Source: Plasmopara viticola (taxonomy: Eukaryota > Oomycota > Peronosporomycetes > Peronosporales > Peronosporaceae). Taken from it: a stretch of DNA of 64,000 nucleotides. Made by a program: the position numbers and the translations under genes. The notes under the pieces are model-generated. The model worked only from the letters and a program-made list of their open reading frames with translations, searched no databases and was not told where the DNA came from. The stretch lies in assembly GCA_001695595.3 (NCBI GenBank), contig MBPM02000014.1, positions 992,001-1,056,000 on the forward strand, read 5' to 3'. Shown in pieces: positions 23,634 through 34,700 of this stretch (position 1 is the first letter of the stretch; every line of letters starts with the position of its first letter).

Positions 23634-25289
23634 GCCTCCTCAATGAAAAGTGATGTGCGTTTCCATCATATTAGACAATGAATCCTTTTCACTTGATGCC
23701 GCACACGTAATGAGGGAGCATAATCAGCTTACTGATTTGATGTCGACTGCATAAACTGAGCACTATTGACTTTATCTCGGTCTTAGAATATCGCCAAATC
23801 ACTTGGAGTTGGACATATATTCAGTTTTTGACAAAGAATAGAAGATTTAGGCCAAGGTCGCGATCAGGTCGAACAATCAGATCAAAAATTGTTTTTGTTC
23901 GGGAACGAAAAACACTCATCACCGCGCTCAGATGATCAGCTGTTGATCCGGTATAATTTGGATTTTGGGTATTACAAAGGCGCATGAGGCTTCAGTAGCA
24001 GTCATCTAGTTCAAGGTATAGTGTTTTTCTCAGTCTTCACAGAAGGTTTGTGGCCCCAAGCGTAGAACTTGTAAGACCAAAATCCGCGGATTACACGTCG
24101 ACCCCTTTACAGAGCCTGCAATTGAAAGTGAACTGTTCTTGGTGTGAAAGCCTCGACTTTGCTTCTGGCTTGGAATTTGTTGGTGGCAAACAGCTAGACT
24201 GTTTCTGGGTGAATATCCAAACTTAATAGCCTTTCGGAAACAAAGATGTCGAATAGGGTCCCGCGTTTTACCGTTGCGTATCGACATACGATCCAAATGT
24301 TGGAAGTCTGTCTACACCACGCATATCGATAGACAGAAGAAAGCATCCCTGTGTAAAGGCACACAGTGCGCAGCATGTGTCTTTGGACTGAGCAAGGGGT
24401 TCGCGCATATACAAAAATTAATTTACTTTATGTAAATGAACTTCGAAGCCAAATGTTTGAAAAAGATGAAAGAGAAGCCAAAAAAATCTTTTCTTTTTCG
24501 TCTTTAATGTTAGACCAATTTTCTTGCAAAAATAATTATCAGATTTCGTGTATTGTCGGCCTTTTCCACCCCAGGTAAAAACAAAAGGAATTCTCGCTTA
24601 AGCATAGACTGAGTCTTGATTAATGCAAGTGATAAATTATTGCTAGATAGGATAATTTCGATTTGTCTAAACAAAATGAAGCACCGTTTTACCGGATCTT
24701 TGACGCTCTTCGAAGATCCTATCCCACAACCTTTTTGAGATTATGTCATCGTGTTGCCTTCAGGAAAATGTCAAAAATCTGAACAGAATGTTTCGTACCC
24801 TCAGCTTCCCTTTGAGAAATTGTCCTCGCGCTCGACTTTGCTAGCAAGATAAACACTGAAAATTATCGAGTGACTGGAAGTGCCCACAACTACCACCGTA
24901 TTGCCCACTAACGGACTGCGTACTCATAGATATATGCACTTCTTCAGTTGGAGATTTCTACAAAAAAAAGTGACTTTCTGCGCAGTTTGGCCCTTTTAAA
25001 CTGGGTTTGCAGGGACGTTAATGCTCATGGGTCAAGTGATTATAGGTGTACATCTCTTTTTCAAAAGCCTTAAGCCCATATATTAACATATTACACGATT
25101 ACACAAACGGTACGCTCCAAATTTTTATTCAAGAACGGTTTTGACATCGCCATCCATGTGGACCAGCTTTGAATCTCACCTATTATTAGTCTCTACTGCT
25201 GCTGATATTATCTTGGGGTGAAAAAATAGCATATAGAAATAGAGATCAGCTCCACACTGATTGTAGTGAATAATTCTGTGATTCAGCTT

Positions 25290-25855
25290 ACGTCGCTGGC
25301 AACCACGTTCGGCTATGTGTTAGCTGACAACAGCGTAATGGGAATCAAAATTTCAGTAGCGAATGATCGTTATCTCAGTATAAGAACTCAACACATGTAA
25401 GCGAGACCTCTGACGGCGGGACGCCCCACGCTCGCCCGAAGCCTCGTGGCTTCTCCACGACCAGCCCGACCAACTTCACACTTTTTTGAGGGTCTGATGG
25501 CGTAACGTCTGTGCATTGAGCGTCTCTTAATTTAAAACGGCCACACTAAGTTCAGTGGCAATTGTCGATTGCGCCGGATCGCCAAAGCTTGATCAGACGA
25601 GTCATCGAAGTTAAACAACAAAGACGAAATTGTCCTGACGCATGCCCCAACAATAACGACCCTATGGTTGACAAAAATGGAGAGACGCGACCAAACGAGT
25701 GCTTTATTCATATTGCCACGTGCTCGGACACGAAAGAAGATGTGGACCTTTGGGCAAATTTTAACGGGCGATCGTTTGCTGCATCGCGTGACGGTAGTAC
25801 CACAGATGATCCAAAACTGGCCGGAATTATCACACAGCTAAACTATAGCACTTAG
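25290..25855 (+). pseudogene. Interrupted Kazal paralogue in copy 4, domain itself open
   Basis: The same inverted paralogue is still split by the 193-bp segment (25421-25613), and the leader ATG is ACG here. Unlike units 1-3, the Kazal domain is uninterrupted: where they have TAA this copy has CAT, giving ECFIHIATC, and the frame runs to a TAG at 25853. The four Kazal cysteines and the tail are present. One fewer A just before the domain sets it in another frame relative to upstream. Without a leader the product would not be secreted by the classical route unless splicing removes the inserted segment. Confidence 0.72.
25421..25613. other. 193-bp segment splitting the Kazal paralogue, copy 4
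   Basis: This is the same segment at the same site and of the same length in the diverged copy, with a few substitutions. The insertion therefore predates the split between copy 4 and units 1-3. Confidence 0.58.
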
Positions 25856-26488
25856 AGAACATTATAGTTCGGGATGTCAAACAGTTCCAAGGCGCCTGTA
25901 CAAAAAAAAGGATAGTGGCACCTACTCGCTATTCACTCGTGCTACTCGCCCTGGCCCTTGTTCGCCTGTGTGCGGCTCGGACGGCTAGCTCGAGCTTGCT
26001 GATTGAAATGTTAAAGCTTGAAATAATTAGTAAGAGTAATTAAGTTGCTGATTTGTCGCTAAGGCAAGTTGTCTGCAATGACGCGTCGCCTGCTTTGTCA
26101 TCGGTGCGATATTCGAGAGAGCAACGATAAAGAAGACGGACGACGACTGTTCTCCTCTAAATAAAGTATTAGTGTCACTAGAATTGGTGTGGGCTTTTTA
26201 TCGGTACACTGGACCGCCTTTAGCACTAAATCTAAAAACTATACTTTAACTACTATAAACAAGAAGAACATTTTGACAAATGAGTATTAAAAATCGACTG
26301 CCACCATCCGAGTCTATTTCGTACAAAGTGGTTGACACCTCGAATTGCTATGGGCTCGACGTGTCATAGCTTGACTGTATTAGAACCTCGGCCATTGTCT
26401 CTGAATCATCTGTGGCTCTACCGTCATGCGATGCACAAACCGATCGCCCGTTGAAATTTGCCAAAAGATTTACGTCTTCCTTCGTGTC

Positions 26489-26902
26489 CTAGCACTTGGC
26501 AATTCGCATAAAGCACTCATTCGTGTACGTCTTACCATTTTCGTCAACAACAGGGGCATAATTGTTTGGGCATGATTTAGGACAGTTTGCGTCTGACAAA
26601 CCACCCACGTCTTTTTTCGTGTCCTTGCACTTGGCAACTCGCATGAGGCACGCATTCGCGTACGTCTTACCATTTTCGTCAATTACGGGAGCATAATTGT
26701 CGGGGCATGCGTCAAGACAGTTTTCGGCTTTATTGTCTGACCCGCTGTTAGAGGTCTCGCTCAAGTATGTTGAGTTTTCATGCTGGGATTCCAATCCTGG
26801 CAGTGAATTCGCTGCCGTGTCATTGGGACCTATTGGGCTGTTGTCAGCTTGGACATAGCTGAACGCGGTCGTCGCAAACACGATGCTGAAAAAGCGCTTC
26901 AT
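26489..26902 (-). CDS. Secreted double Kazal-like protease inhibitor, diverged copy 4
   Basis: This is a 137-aa paralogue with the same layout: signal peptide 1-19, spacer, and Kazal-like domains with cysteines 62/66/85/92 and 107/111/130/137. Domain 2 is identical in protein sequence to the other copies, with a single synonymous base change. Domain 1 has 11 changes in 31 residues, including probable P1 Asn68 to Asp, the residue class used at P1 in EPI1-type inhibitors. Six changes fall in the leader and spacer and two in the linker. The TAG after Cys137 and the open downstream frame are conserved here too. The altered domain 1 suggests a different protease target; that is inference. Confidence 0.88.
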   Translation of the reverse strand: MKRFFSIVFATTAFSYVQADNSPIGPNDTAANSLPGLESQHENSTYLSETSNSGSDNKAENCLDACPDNYAPVIDENGKTYANACLMRVAKCKDTKKDVGGLSDANCPKSCPNNYAPVVDENGKTYTNECFMRIAKC

Positions 26903-26909
26903 TTTGGAG

Positions 26910-26928
26910 GAGAAAATTGAAAAGTGGT
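26910..26928 (-). promoter_or_regulatory. Possible Inr/FPR core promoter of Kazal copy 4
   Basis: The coding strand reads CACTTTTCAATTTTC about 10-25 bases before the ATG. This is closer to the oomycete Inr plus CAATTT flanking motif than the corresponding sequence in units 1-3. If functional, the transcript would have a very short leader, as is common in oomycetes. Confidence 0.4.
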
Positions 26929-27350
26929 AATAGCGTAAGGGTACACACACTGTCCATGGGTACGTTGCAGTGTGTCGTTGTAAATTCGCAGCGTACGGTC
27001 TTTGTGATAATGTGACACGTACATACTGCAGCATGGTGATTTCCCTAGATCTGTCCGGCTCAATAACATATGAGCTATAATCGCGGATTTGTTCGCGTGG
27101 AAATTTTTACATGTTTCACGTTCATATGTTTGCAACTATTAGATACTATCTAATAGTATCTAATAGAAATAATAGATAGCAGTGGCTACTGACAGAGTAT
27201 AGGCATAAACAGGAGGAATACGTTTGGATGGTGCAGACGAAAGAGTGCATCGAAGGACCAAGTGAGTTACCACATTACAATTTCTTTGATTTCATTGCAG
27301 ATGATAAAGCACACTTTCTTTTTTCTTCCTTTCTTCGATATTTACCAACC

Positions 27351-27931
27351 ACAAACAGCAACGCGGAAAGGAGGAAATGCGGTAGTTATTCCGAATAGCT
27401 TATGCCTAAAATATCAGATCATAACATTTTACATAGTTGGGTTAGGGTGACGCCCTCCTTCCAAGCGCGGGGGCTAAATGCTCGCGCGCTTCGGGCAGGT
27501 GCTCTCGGGCATCTGCAGGTCTCTAACGAGTCTCACCCTCGACGCGACGGTCTCCAGCACCAGGCCAAACCCCCTTCCACGCCCTTAACCCCGGATTGGC
27601 TCCTTTACTGTGAATTCTCTAGGTTCGAAGCTGGCTGCTGCAGTTTTTTATATTAAAAGAGGGGTGCTATAAATATTAAGGTGGGGGGGGGGTTAATGAA
27701 AACTGTGGAGAAGTTAACGGCTCTTCCACCCTAAATATTCAGACCGGCAGCAATTTAATTTTCAATTTTCTTTCCGTGCATTGAAAAAGGTGTTTTGGAC
27801 CCGGATTTCAAAGAAAAAATTCTACAAGACTACCTTTTTCGTATCCGAGTGACATGCCAATAACCTAAGTAGTTTATTCAATCGATTCTTTTTTCTGGTC
27901 AAGCCGCCGTGTCAAATGCAATCGTCAAAAT
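27351..27931. other. Array-flanking sequence with GC-rich block and G-run
   Basis: No gene is seen. A GC-rich block at about 27445-27600 opens with a 24-base motif (GGGTGACGCCCTCCTT, then CCAAGCGC) found again with one mismatch at 60223-60246. A run of about ten G follows near 27685. The block differs in composition from its AT-rich surroundings and may be a fragment of a dispersed repeat. Confidence 0.5.
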
Positions 27932-30900
27932 CTAAGAACTTAAGTCGGTGCCGTGTTGTTGTCCCGAAGAGCTATCAGGGCGAGTCGTGATGAAACTCGG
28001 TCGTGCTGGATCCAACAGCGAAGTGCTGCTGCCAGTCATTCGGTCGTACAACGGACTTCCGAGCGACTCAAATGACTTGACCTCAGGCTTAAATGTGCAC
28101 TCCTGCATCTCTAGCTGTTCCTTTAGCTTTTCACGCTCCTCAATCACTTGTGCTTTGTCGTAGCTCAAGAGTCTTTCCCAAACGGAAGCAGCTGGCTCAC
28201 TATGACTCAAAACAGCATCCACTTCGATCTGAGGTCGAAATGTGCACTCGGCCATCTCTTTCTGTAATCTCAACTCCTCGGCCAATACAACTTTCTCCTT
28301 AACCTTATTTTTTTCATCGTACAGACGCTGCATACAGATCAAAAGTAGGGATGAGCAATGCAATAAATATGTTCCTCAAAGCAATGATGTTCGAACCTCA
28401 AAAATGTTCTTCTCAGGACTAGCTCGTTCATTCACTTTGGACTTGATCTCTTGAGAAGACCCGATAATTTCAGGCTGTATCAAATCAAGCATAAGGACAT
28501 TAGCAACATTAGCAACAGCAGCCATAAAACTTATTTTACCTTAAACGTATATTTCTGCTCTTCTTCGAGACGCCGCTGTTCTCGCTCTGCATCCACCTGT
28601 TTCAAATAGTCTTTGTTGTAAAGTCGATTATGAAAGGGCTCTTTCGAAGTTGCTTTTGACTTAAGCATTCGCGACCGAGCCGATATCCTAGGCCGAAAAG
28701 GTGCTTGTGCCTTTTCTTTTTCGTCTTGTTCCTGGCGAAGCTTTTGTAGTCGCTCTGTCCGATCAATGCTTCCTTGATAAAGGCGATTAAAGGGGTTTGC
28801 AACTACGGATGCATCCCTTGTAGCACCAGATGGACTTTCTGCCTTGGATTTAAAGCGCTTTACGGACACTTGTGGCTTAAACGTGCACTTGCTCATTTCG
28901 AAATCTACTTTTTGCTGTTCGCGAGTCAGTCGCTTTAGCTTTTCGCGTTCAAAGTCATAAAGGGGTTTTGTCTTTGTAAGCGCCCTGGATGACGTTATCT
29001 TAGGTTTAAAAGGGCACAGTTCCTCAGTGCTTTTAGCCTGCTCCAAAATCTTCACCTCCCGTTTTCGCATTAATTCTTTAGCGTCCTTATAAAGATTCTC
29101 GTATCGCGAACTTTTGCCTGACTGATCCGAACGTTTGGCTCGTCTTGAGATAGAAGGAGCAAAAGTGCATCCGTCTCGTTCGTGTTGAAGTTCGCGTTTC
29201 TTTTCAGTTATTTTATTGACTTGGGCATGCAGACGATTAAAATGGTCATCCTTTAGTTCATCGGACTCCTCGGTATTCATACGTCGCTTGTAATTGTTAA
29301 CTTTCGGTGCGAATGTGTATGTCTCCTGCAGCTCTTCACGCTTAGCTTCCTTCCGTGCCTTTGTCTCCATGGCATTAGCATATAAACGATTGCTTGCAGT
29401 TTGAGCATCAGTGGCATTCAATCGCCGCTTGACATTTCGCTGGCCGTCATTCAATTTGTCAGTAACTGCTGGAGCTGGAGGTGCAAGGATAGCCTTGTCC
29501 GGGCCACACGACGGAGGATCAGGTGCGACTGATCTTGTAGTCCTCGTCGATCGGCGGAATAGATTCTTCTTGGCAGCAGCACTCTTCATTAAGGCTTTAC
29601 GGGCCTCAGCTGCGGTGGCTCGCGCTACTCTGTTATTTGTAGGTTGCTTCATGGAATCATTTTTAACCTCGGACACTGGACGAGCTGCCACTGCCACGTT
29701 CGACTTTGGCTCAAAATCAGCTTTCGGTTGTACAACTCGGAGACCAGACTTAGGCCGCGTCGTCAACTGCTTGCTTTGACTCTCACTCGTGACTACCAAA
29801 GCGGGGTCAGCTCGAGGCGTAACATCGGTCGCGTCACCCTTTCGTTTAATTGGGCGTGGTTTTGGTTCAAATGCCATGCCTTTTGTTGTAACTTGACCTT
29901 TTGGCAGGGGCGAAGTAGCCTTATTCGGAAGAAAGCGTGTTGATAAATTCGATGTCGTGCTCGAATTAATGTGCGGCTTTGGCCCCATGTTCCCGATTAG
30001 AGTAGGCTCAGATACCACAGCGGTCGTGCTTGGTACTTGTACCGTGCAATTAACTGGTAGGATTTGCTCTGTTAACGTCGCTGATAGTGACTGGACACAA
30101 TCATTGGCCTCTAAAACGTCCGCATTATCAGCATCAAAAGGTAACCGCAATCGTTCACTGGCCAAGTCTGTAACAACATGATCCGATATGTTTCCGTTCG
30201 AAAGATGGGTCTCTACAATTTCGCTATCGACCACACTTCCATTCGTAAGACTAATGCCAGCTAGTGCGTTGCTTAATGACGTCTCGTGGTCTAGAACACG
30301 TTCATTTTCATCCATCTTGTCTGCCAAATTCATTTCTCTTGACGCATCAATAGGCACTGTCGCAGGACCTTTGTCAGGACTTAGAGGATCTTTAGGAACC
30401 CCGATACTTGTCGACGATAATCGATGGCCATCTAATGACATCGGTACGACTTTTGACAGCTCCTTCTCGGGTGAGTGCATCAAAATCGGTTCGGGTGTCG
30501 ATGGAGGCGTTCGTGGTATTCGTCCACTGGATGGAAATATTGGCAGCATTAGCAATCCGTCCACTTTATTGACCATCTTCTTTTCTGTTGATTGCGTCAG
30601 CGCCAAGTTTTCCATTGCCTGTGTCACGTCAAACGTCTCAGAGGCATCAGTTGCTGCGGCTACGGGCGACGGCAGAGAGATCACGTCCCTATCACAATTG
30701 TCAACTAGACTCAAGTCTGTATCAGCTGCCACCTCCCGTCCATCGTCGTCATCGCCGTCTCCATTGATTGGCACCAACCCACGTCGTCCTTCCTTGCAAT
30801 TGCAGTGGTTGCTTTGGCTCGACACTTCGACGGTTGGAGCGGCCACACACTCTGTCTCGTGTGTCATGGCTGTTAGTTGGCCGAGTGGCAGTTGAGCCTG

Positions 30901-30942
30901 GCAATTGCGAAGTGACAGACGCAACCGCTCAAAGTAAGCCAT
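27932..30942 (-). CDS. Coiled-coil protein with eight F/LY...CTFKPxI repeats
   Basis: This is a three-exon gene (28540-30942, 28397-28474, 27932-28327; all junctions phase 0) encoding about 958 aa. The start ATG at 30942 gives MAYFERL. The first half is low-complexity, acidic then Ser/Thr/Pro-rich. The second half contains eight repeats of about 40-60 residues: an RLY/NLY start, a highly charged helix rich in K, E, R and Q, and a closing motif of the CTFKPQI type (variants TFAPKV, PFKPKI, PFRPRI, CTFRPQI, CTFKPEV). The first splice rejoins YTFK with PEI, completing one motif and supporting the intron. Proteins with this repeat occur in protists; I know of no established function. The coiled-coil character would fit a cytoskeletal or basal-body role, which is inference. 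It is divergent from the FANCD2-like gene. Confidence 0.82.
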
Positions 30943-31706
30943 GTGACGCGCAAAAATAACCAGATGCTTTAGAATGCGGACATTTACCACTGTGTTTTGA
31001 AGAGGGGTTAGGCTAAATATGTACCCATGGACATCTAGACCTTTGTATCTCCTTAATGAAAAGTCTTGCCACCGTCAAGTGCACGCCTTTTGTCTATGAT
31101 AGCAGGATCCCAACTATCGATCGTTTTGCGTTATCGGTGCTAGGCGTACCAATGTGTGCAGCTAAACTACGTATTTCGAGCGCAAGTATATTTCGTGTTA
31201 CCTTGTTTTCTAACGACGATTTATTTGATCTCCCAACATTCGACGATAGCTCGAATTATTGATAGTTGTTCATCTGGTAAATCGCCAGATTAGCTTTTTT
31301 TGCCATAGCAAACTGAAATAAACTATTCATACCGTGCGATCTCCTCTAAACGTACATGCTGTGAGTAAATGGCTTCATTTTTTGGATCTCTAGAGAGCAC
31401 AATTGCAAACTAAAAAAAACTACAATAGGTGAGCAGCAAGCCTATGGCAAACTCTAAAGCATAATTTACCAGCCCTCAAAAGAATGGGTGCACGACAATG
31501 TATAACCAATATGGTGCTCGGAGAGCTTAAGGAAGAACGACATGTGCTTTTGCTCGCGTGGTCATAGTCACCTACTCTTCAGAAATCTTTGTGTACACGT
31601 CGAAAAAAGCATGGGATGATTTATGTGTACAGGCCAGAACATATTTTAGAATTATAGACAATTTGGTCGAGTAGATTTAAGTTTTTTTTGCTCCATCATC
31701 TTTGAA
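30943..31706. other. Divergent intergenic region, coiled-coil gene / FANCD2
   Basis: This 764-bp AT-rich stretch separates two genes transcribed outwards and must contain both promoters. No confident core-promoter motif, RNA gene or repeat was recognised. The 68-codon ORF at 31056-31262 has no support. Confidence 0.5.
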
Positions 31707-34700
31707 ATGGCAACGTCAGTGGAGAAACACCACGACTTGGTGGTTGATGGAAAAGCGGCGCAAGCGCTGGACATGTGTCAGCGACTGCTACGCACTGGAA
31801 GCATCCCACAGCGTGTTGAGACGGCACACTTGGTACTGGAGCGACTGCGCAGCGGCAGTACCGACGACTCGGTCGACGACGTGAACGCACTGCTACGATT
31901 AGTGGGCAACTACGTGGCACCCACGCGCGAGTTAACCGAAGAGATTTTGTCGCTGCTGCTGTTCTGTGATCATCGTGTGTTGTTGATTCACCACTTGCCA
32001 AAGGTTCGGTCGTAGTCAATAGCACGCAAGTCATGAAAGTTGGACTCAGTGTGGATTTGAGTTGATGGTGTTTAGCTGACGTATCAGTCAAAAGACTGCG
32101 TGCAACTAGTTGTACAAGCGTATTTAGAGCTGCTCGCGACGGACCGATCGCTCCTGGTGCCTGTGCTTGGGTCGCTGGCGGAGATGCCACTAGACAATAG
32201 CGAGAAGAACACGGTGGTGGACGCGACTGAGTCGCTGCTGGATGCGGCGGTGGAAGAAGACATTCCAGCGGTAGTACAGAGTCTGTTGTCGATGATTACC
32301 AAGGCATCGGCTCCCAAGGCACTCGCACGACTTCGAACCGAGTGCAATCGCATTGACTCTGGGACGCTTTCGCTTACAATGGAAGTGATTGGACGCTATG
32401 CGACTGCTGGATCAGTGGCACTCACTGCTCTGCTTCGTCAAATTCGACATGTTGATCCTTTGACAATATTTGATGTCATTTTTCTGACATATGTCATGGG
32501 CAAGTCTGCAGAAAACGAGGTACACTCGACATGAAGCTCGATGTTCAGTTTGAATCGAGTCCTGATTCACACTGTGTGATTATCTTGTAGCTGGCTGTGA
32601 AGACAACGACATTAGTCGCACAAAGCGGTCGCTTAATCAATCGAACGATGCGTCAAGCCACTGCAATGCTGGTAAAGCCCGAATGGGCATCCGTGCTCCC
32701 GTTTTTTGTTCGCTTTTGTAGCTGTCTTCTTGCAGCATGTTTTCGTGCGTCAACTCATTCGACTTTGGCTTTGAGTTTAATCGCCATTTCTGTTGATTCT
32801 CTTATTGCTCTCATTGAGACGAGAAGCACGGTGCAGGAAGAGGTAAGCAAGGCACTTTGGTAAATACCGTTATGCTAATTGTAGTCCGACAGGCTTTGAT
32901 TCTCTTGCTGACGATTGTCAGTCAACCGATGAAATTGTTGCTGTTTGGTAATGTAGAATCTGTACAACGGACACGCAGTGGATTGTGCTGGAATGTTGCC
33001 GAAGTGATTGCGTTGGGATTTTTGAAGCTTGCTCAAAGGAACGCGAGTGCTCTGGCATCATCTTCTCACTTGTTTCTCGATCATTTGCATGGAATTGCTT
33101 CCACCGCAATCGAGGTAGAGACGAGTGGGAAATATCCATCTCATATCTTGGATCTTCTTTGCTCGACCATGGCGCTGCTGACGAAAAACGAACGCGGTAT
33201 TTATTCCTTACTCATGATTACTATTCAGAAACAACTCGTATCTCGAAGTCCGGGGTTGTCTCATGACCAACAAGCGAGTCGACTGCAAAGTGTTTGGTCT
33301 CGTGCCTATGCAGTTGAGATCAAGCAGCTCATGGCTGTTTTTTTAACGGGACATTTGCTTAGAAACCAAGTTGTGATTGAAGCGCGAGACCGAAAGTCGC
33401 TGGCGAATTGGATGCTGCGGCTCTTGACATCAGCGAATCGAGACGAGACGCTGCTACATGTGTTGCGGTTTGTACGAGATGAAATGAAGAGGACTCGGCA
33501 AGCATCTTCTTTAGATCAAGAACGGGCATTGCTGACCTCGGCTATCTCCCAGGTATTTCGAAAAAAAGGCTTGACCTGGACATCGCACGGTCAAATTCTT
33601 CAGCGAGCCCAAGACGACAGTGACTACGTCATAGCATTTGAAGATGACGCCGTCAACTTTGTCGATCAAAACGCGGTGAAATCCTTAGTGTTGGATGCCA
33701 CTGATTTTGTGGTAAAAATGCGATTCGGTGTGCCCTCGCCCGTATTTGGAGCCATGAGTACCCACGAACGTGAAGCAATGAAGAGACTGACGGAACAGGA
33801 ATATCTGATGAAAATTTGCCTCCTTCGAGAACTATTTTATTGCTATTTAGACTTCGCACCTTTAGCTGAACAGACTGAAATCGGGGAAGCTGCGTTTGTA
33901 TTGCCAACATGTTATTCACTCGCGCATAATAGCCAAACCTTAGATTCTGTCGAGCCTTTAGCGCTTAACAACGTCATTTGGAATCTTATCTGTGCTCTAG
34001 ACATTTCAGTGGCATCGACCAATTTTGTTGCCGAACAGTACAGCTCAATGGTTGCCAGCTTGAAGCCGAAAGACGAGTGCGTGGTTCAGTTTTCACGGAT
34101 AGTCACTCGATTGCGTATATGCTTAGAGCAACGTGATCAACTGGAGCAGATGATAGGTGCTCATAGGCGCAGCATTCAAAATTGCTTAGTTTGTCTCGAC
34201 GACACGTCTGATAGCCGGCACGGTGACACGCAAAAATTTGAGCTGGAATGGCTGTTGCTAGAGGTTTCCATCGTAGAGCAAATGCTGGACGGACAATTGT
34301 GTCGAGTGCAAGGAGAACTCCCAAGAGCTTCGTTGTTTGGGCTAAGTTTTCGTGTGATCTGCTTAATATTTGAAGGACAATGGAAACGAATTCTTGACCC
34401 GCCGCTGTCGTTGGCTTCTGAGCTGAACCTACTGCACGTGTTTTGTCGGCACTTACAGTCCAATGACGTAATGCGCTCGAGTGTTTATGAGTGTGATGCC
34501 TTGTCGAGTACAGGAGGTAACGAGCAATTGCTAGTTTCTAAAAGCGAAGGACGCCAAACCGTGTTGTGGTTATGCCATCGTGCAACGGAACTGAGTCGTG
34601 CAATAAGCAGTGACGAATTTGCTTTTGATCTGGAAGGGAGCATTGCAGATGAAAATTTTGAAGGTGACTCAACAGAGGCTGCAGCTAGAGATAGTGCGAC

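Larger units (their letters stand above)
16141..24218. repeat. Tandem repeat, unit 3 (8,078 bp; right quarter diverged)
   Basis: This unit is almost identical to unit 2 up to about 22,220. From there on substitutions and small indels are frequent, for example around 22350-22410, 22670-22700 and 23040-24210, and the unit is 8 bp longer. It has a one-base deletion near 19532 that joins two ORFs. Single-base changes also remove stops that interrupt two minus-strand ORFs in units 1 and 2. Confidence 0.96.
24219..27350. repeat. Partial, diverged fourth copy of the repeat
   Basis: This stretch matches unit coordinates 1 to about 3,100 with several per cent divergence, then homology fades near 27,300-27,360. 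It carries its own intact Kazal gene and its own interrupted plus-strand Kazal paralogue. It is the right-hand end of the array. A short AT-rich run of TATCTAATAG copies near 27136-27166 is specific to this copy. Confidence 0.93.

Noticed and set aside
1..27350. CRISPR-like or rDNA interpretation of the repeats
   Set aside because: The units are 8 kb long with eukaryotic secreted-protein genes; there are no short spaced repeats and no rRNA sequence.
1..27350. Transposable element as the basis of the 8-kb unit
   Set aside because: No transposase, reverse transcriptase, integrase, LTR pair or terminal inverted repeats were recognised in the unit; tandem duplication explains the structure.
27615..27640. 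GGTTCGAAGCTGG resembling a tRNA B box
   Set aside because: No A box at suitable distance and no cloverleaf could be drawn.
30188..30895. 235-codon plus-strand ORF antisense to the coiled-coil gene
   Set aside because: Its Ser/Thr-rich translation is the complement of the low-complexity coding strand; the sense gene has clear repeats and splice sites.
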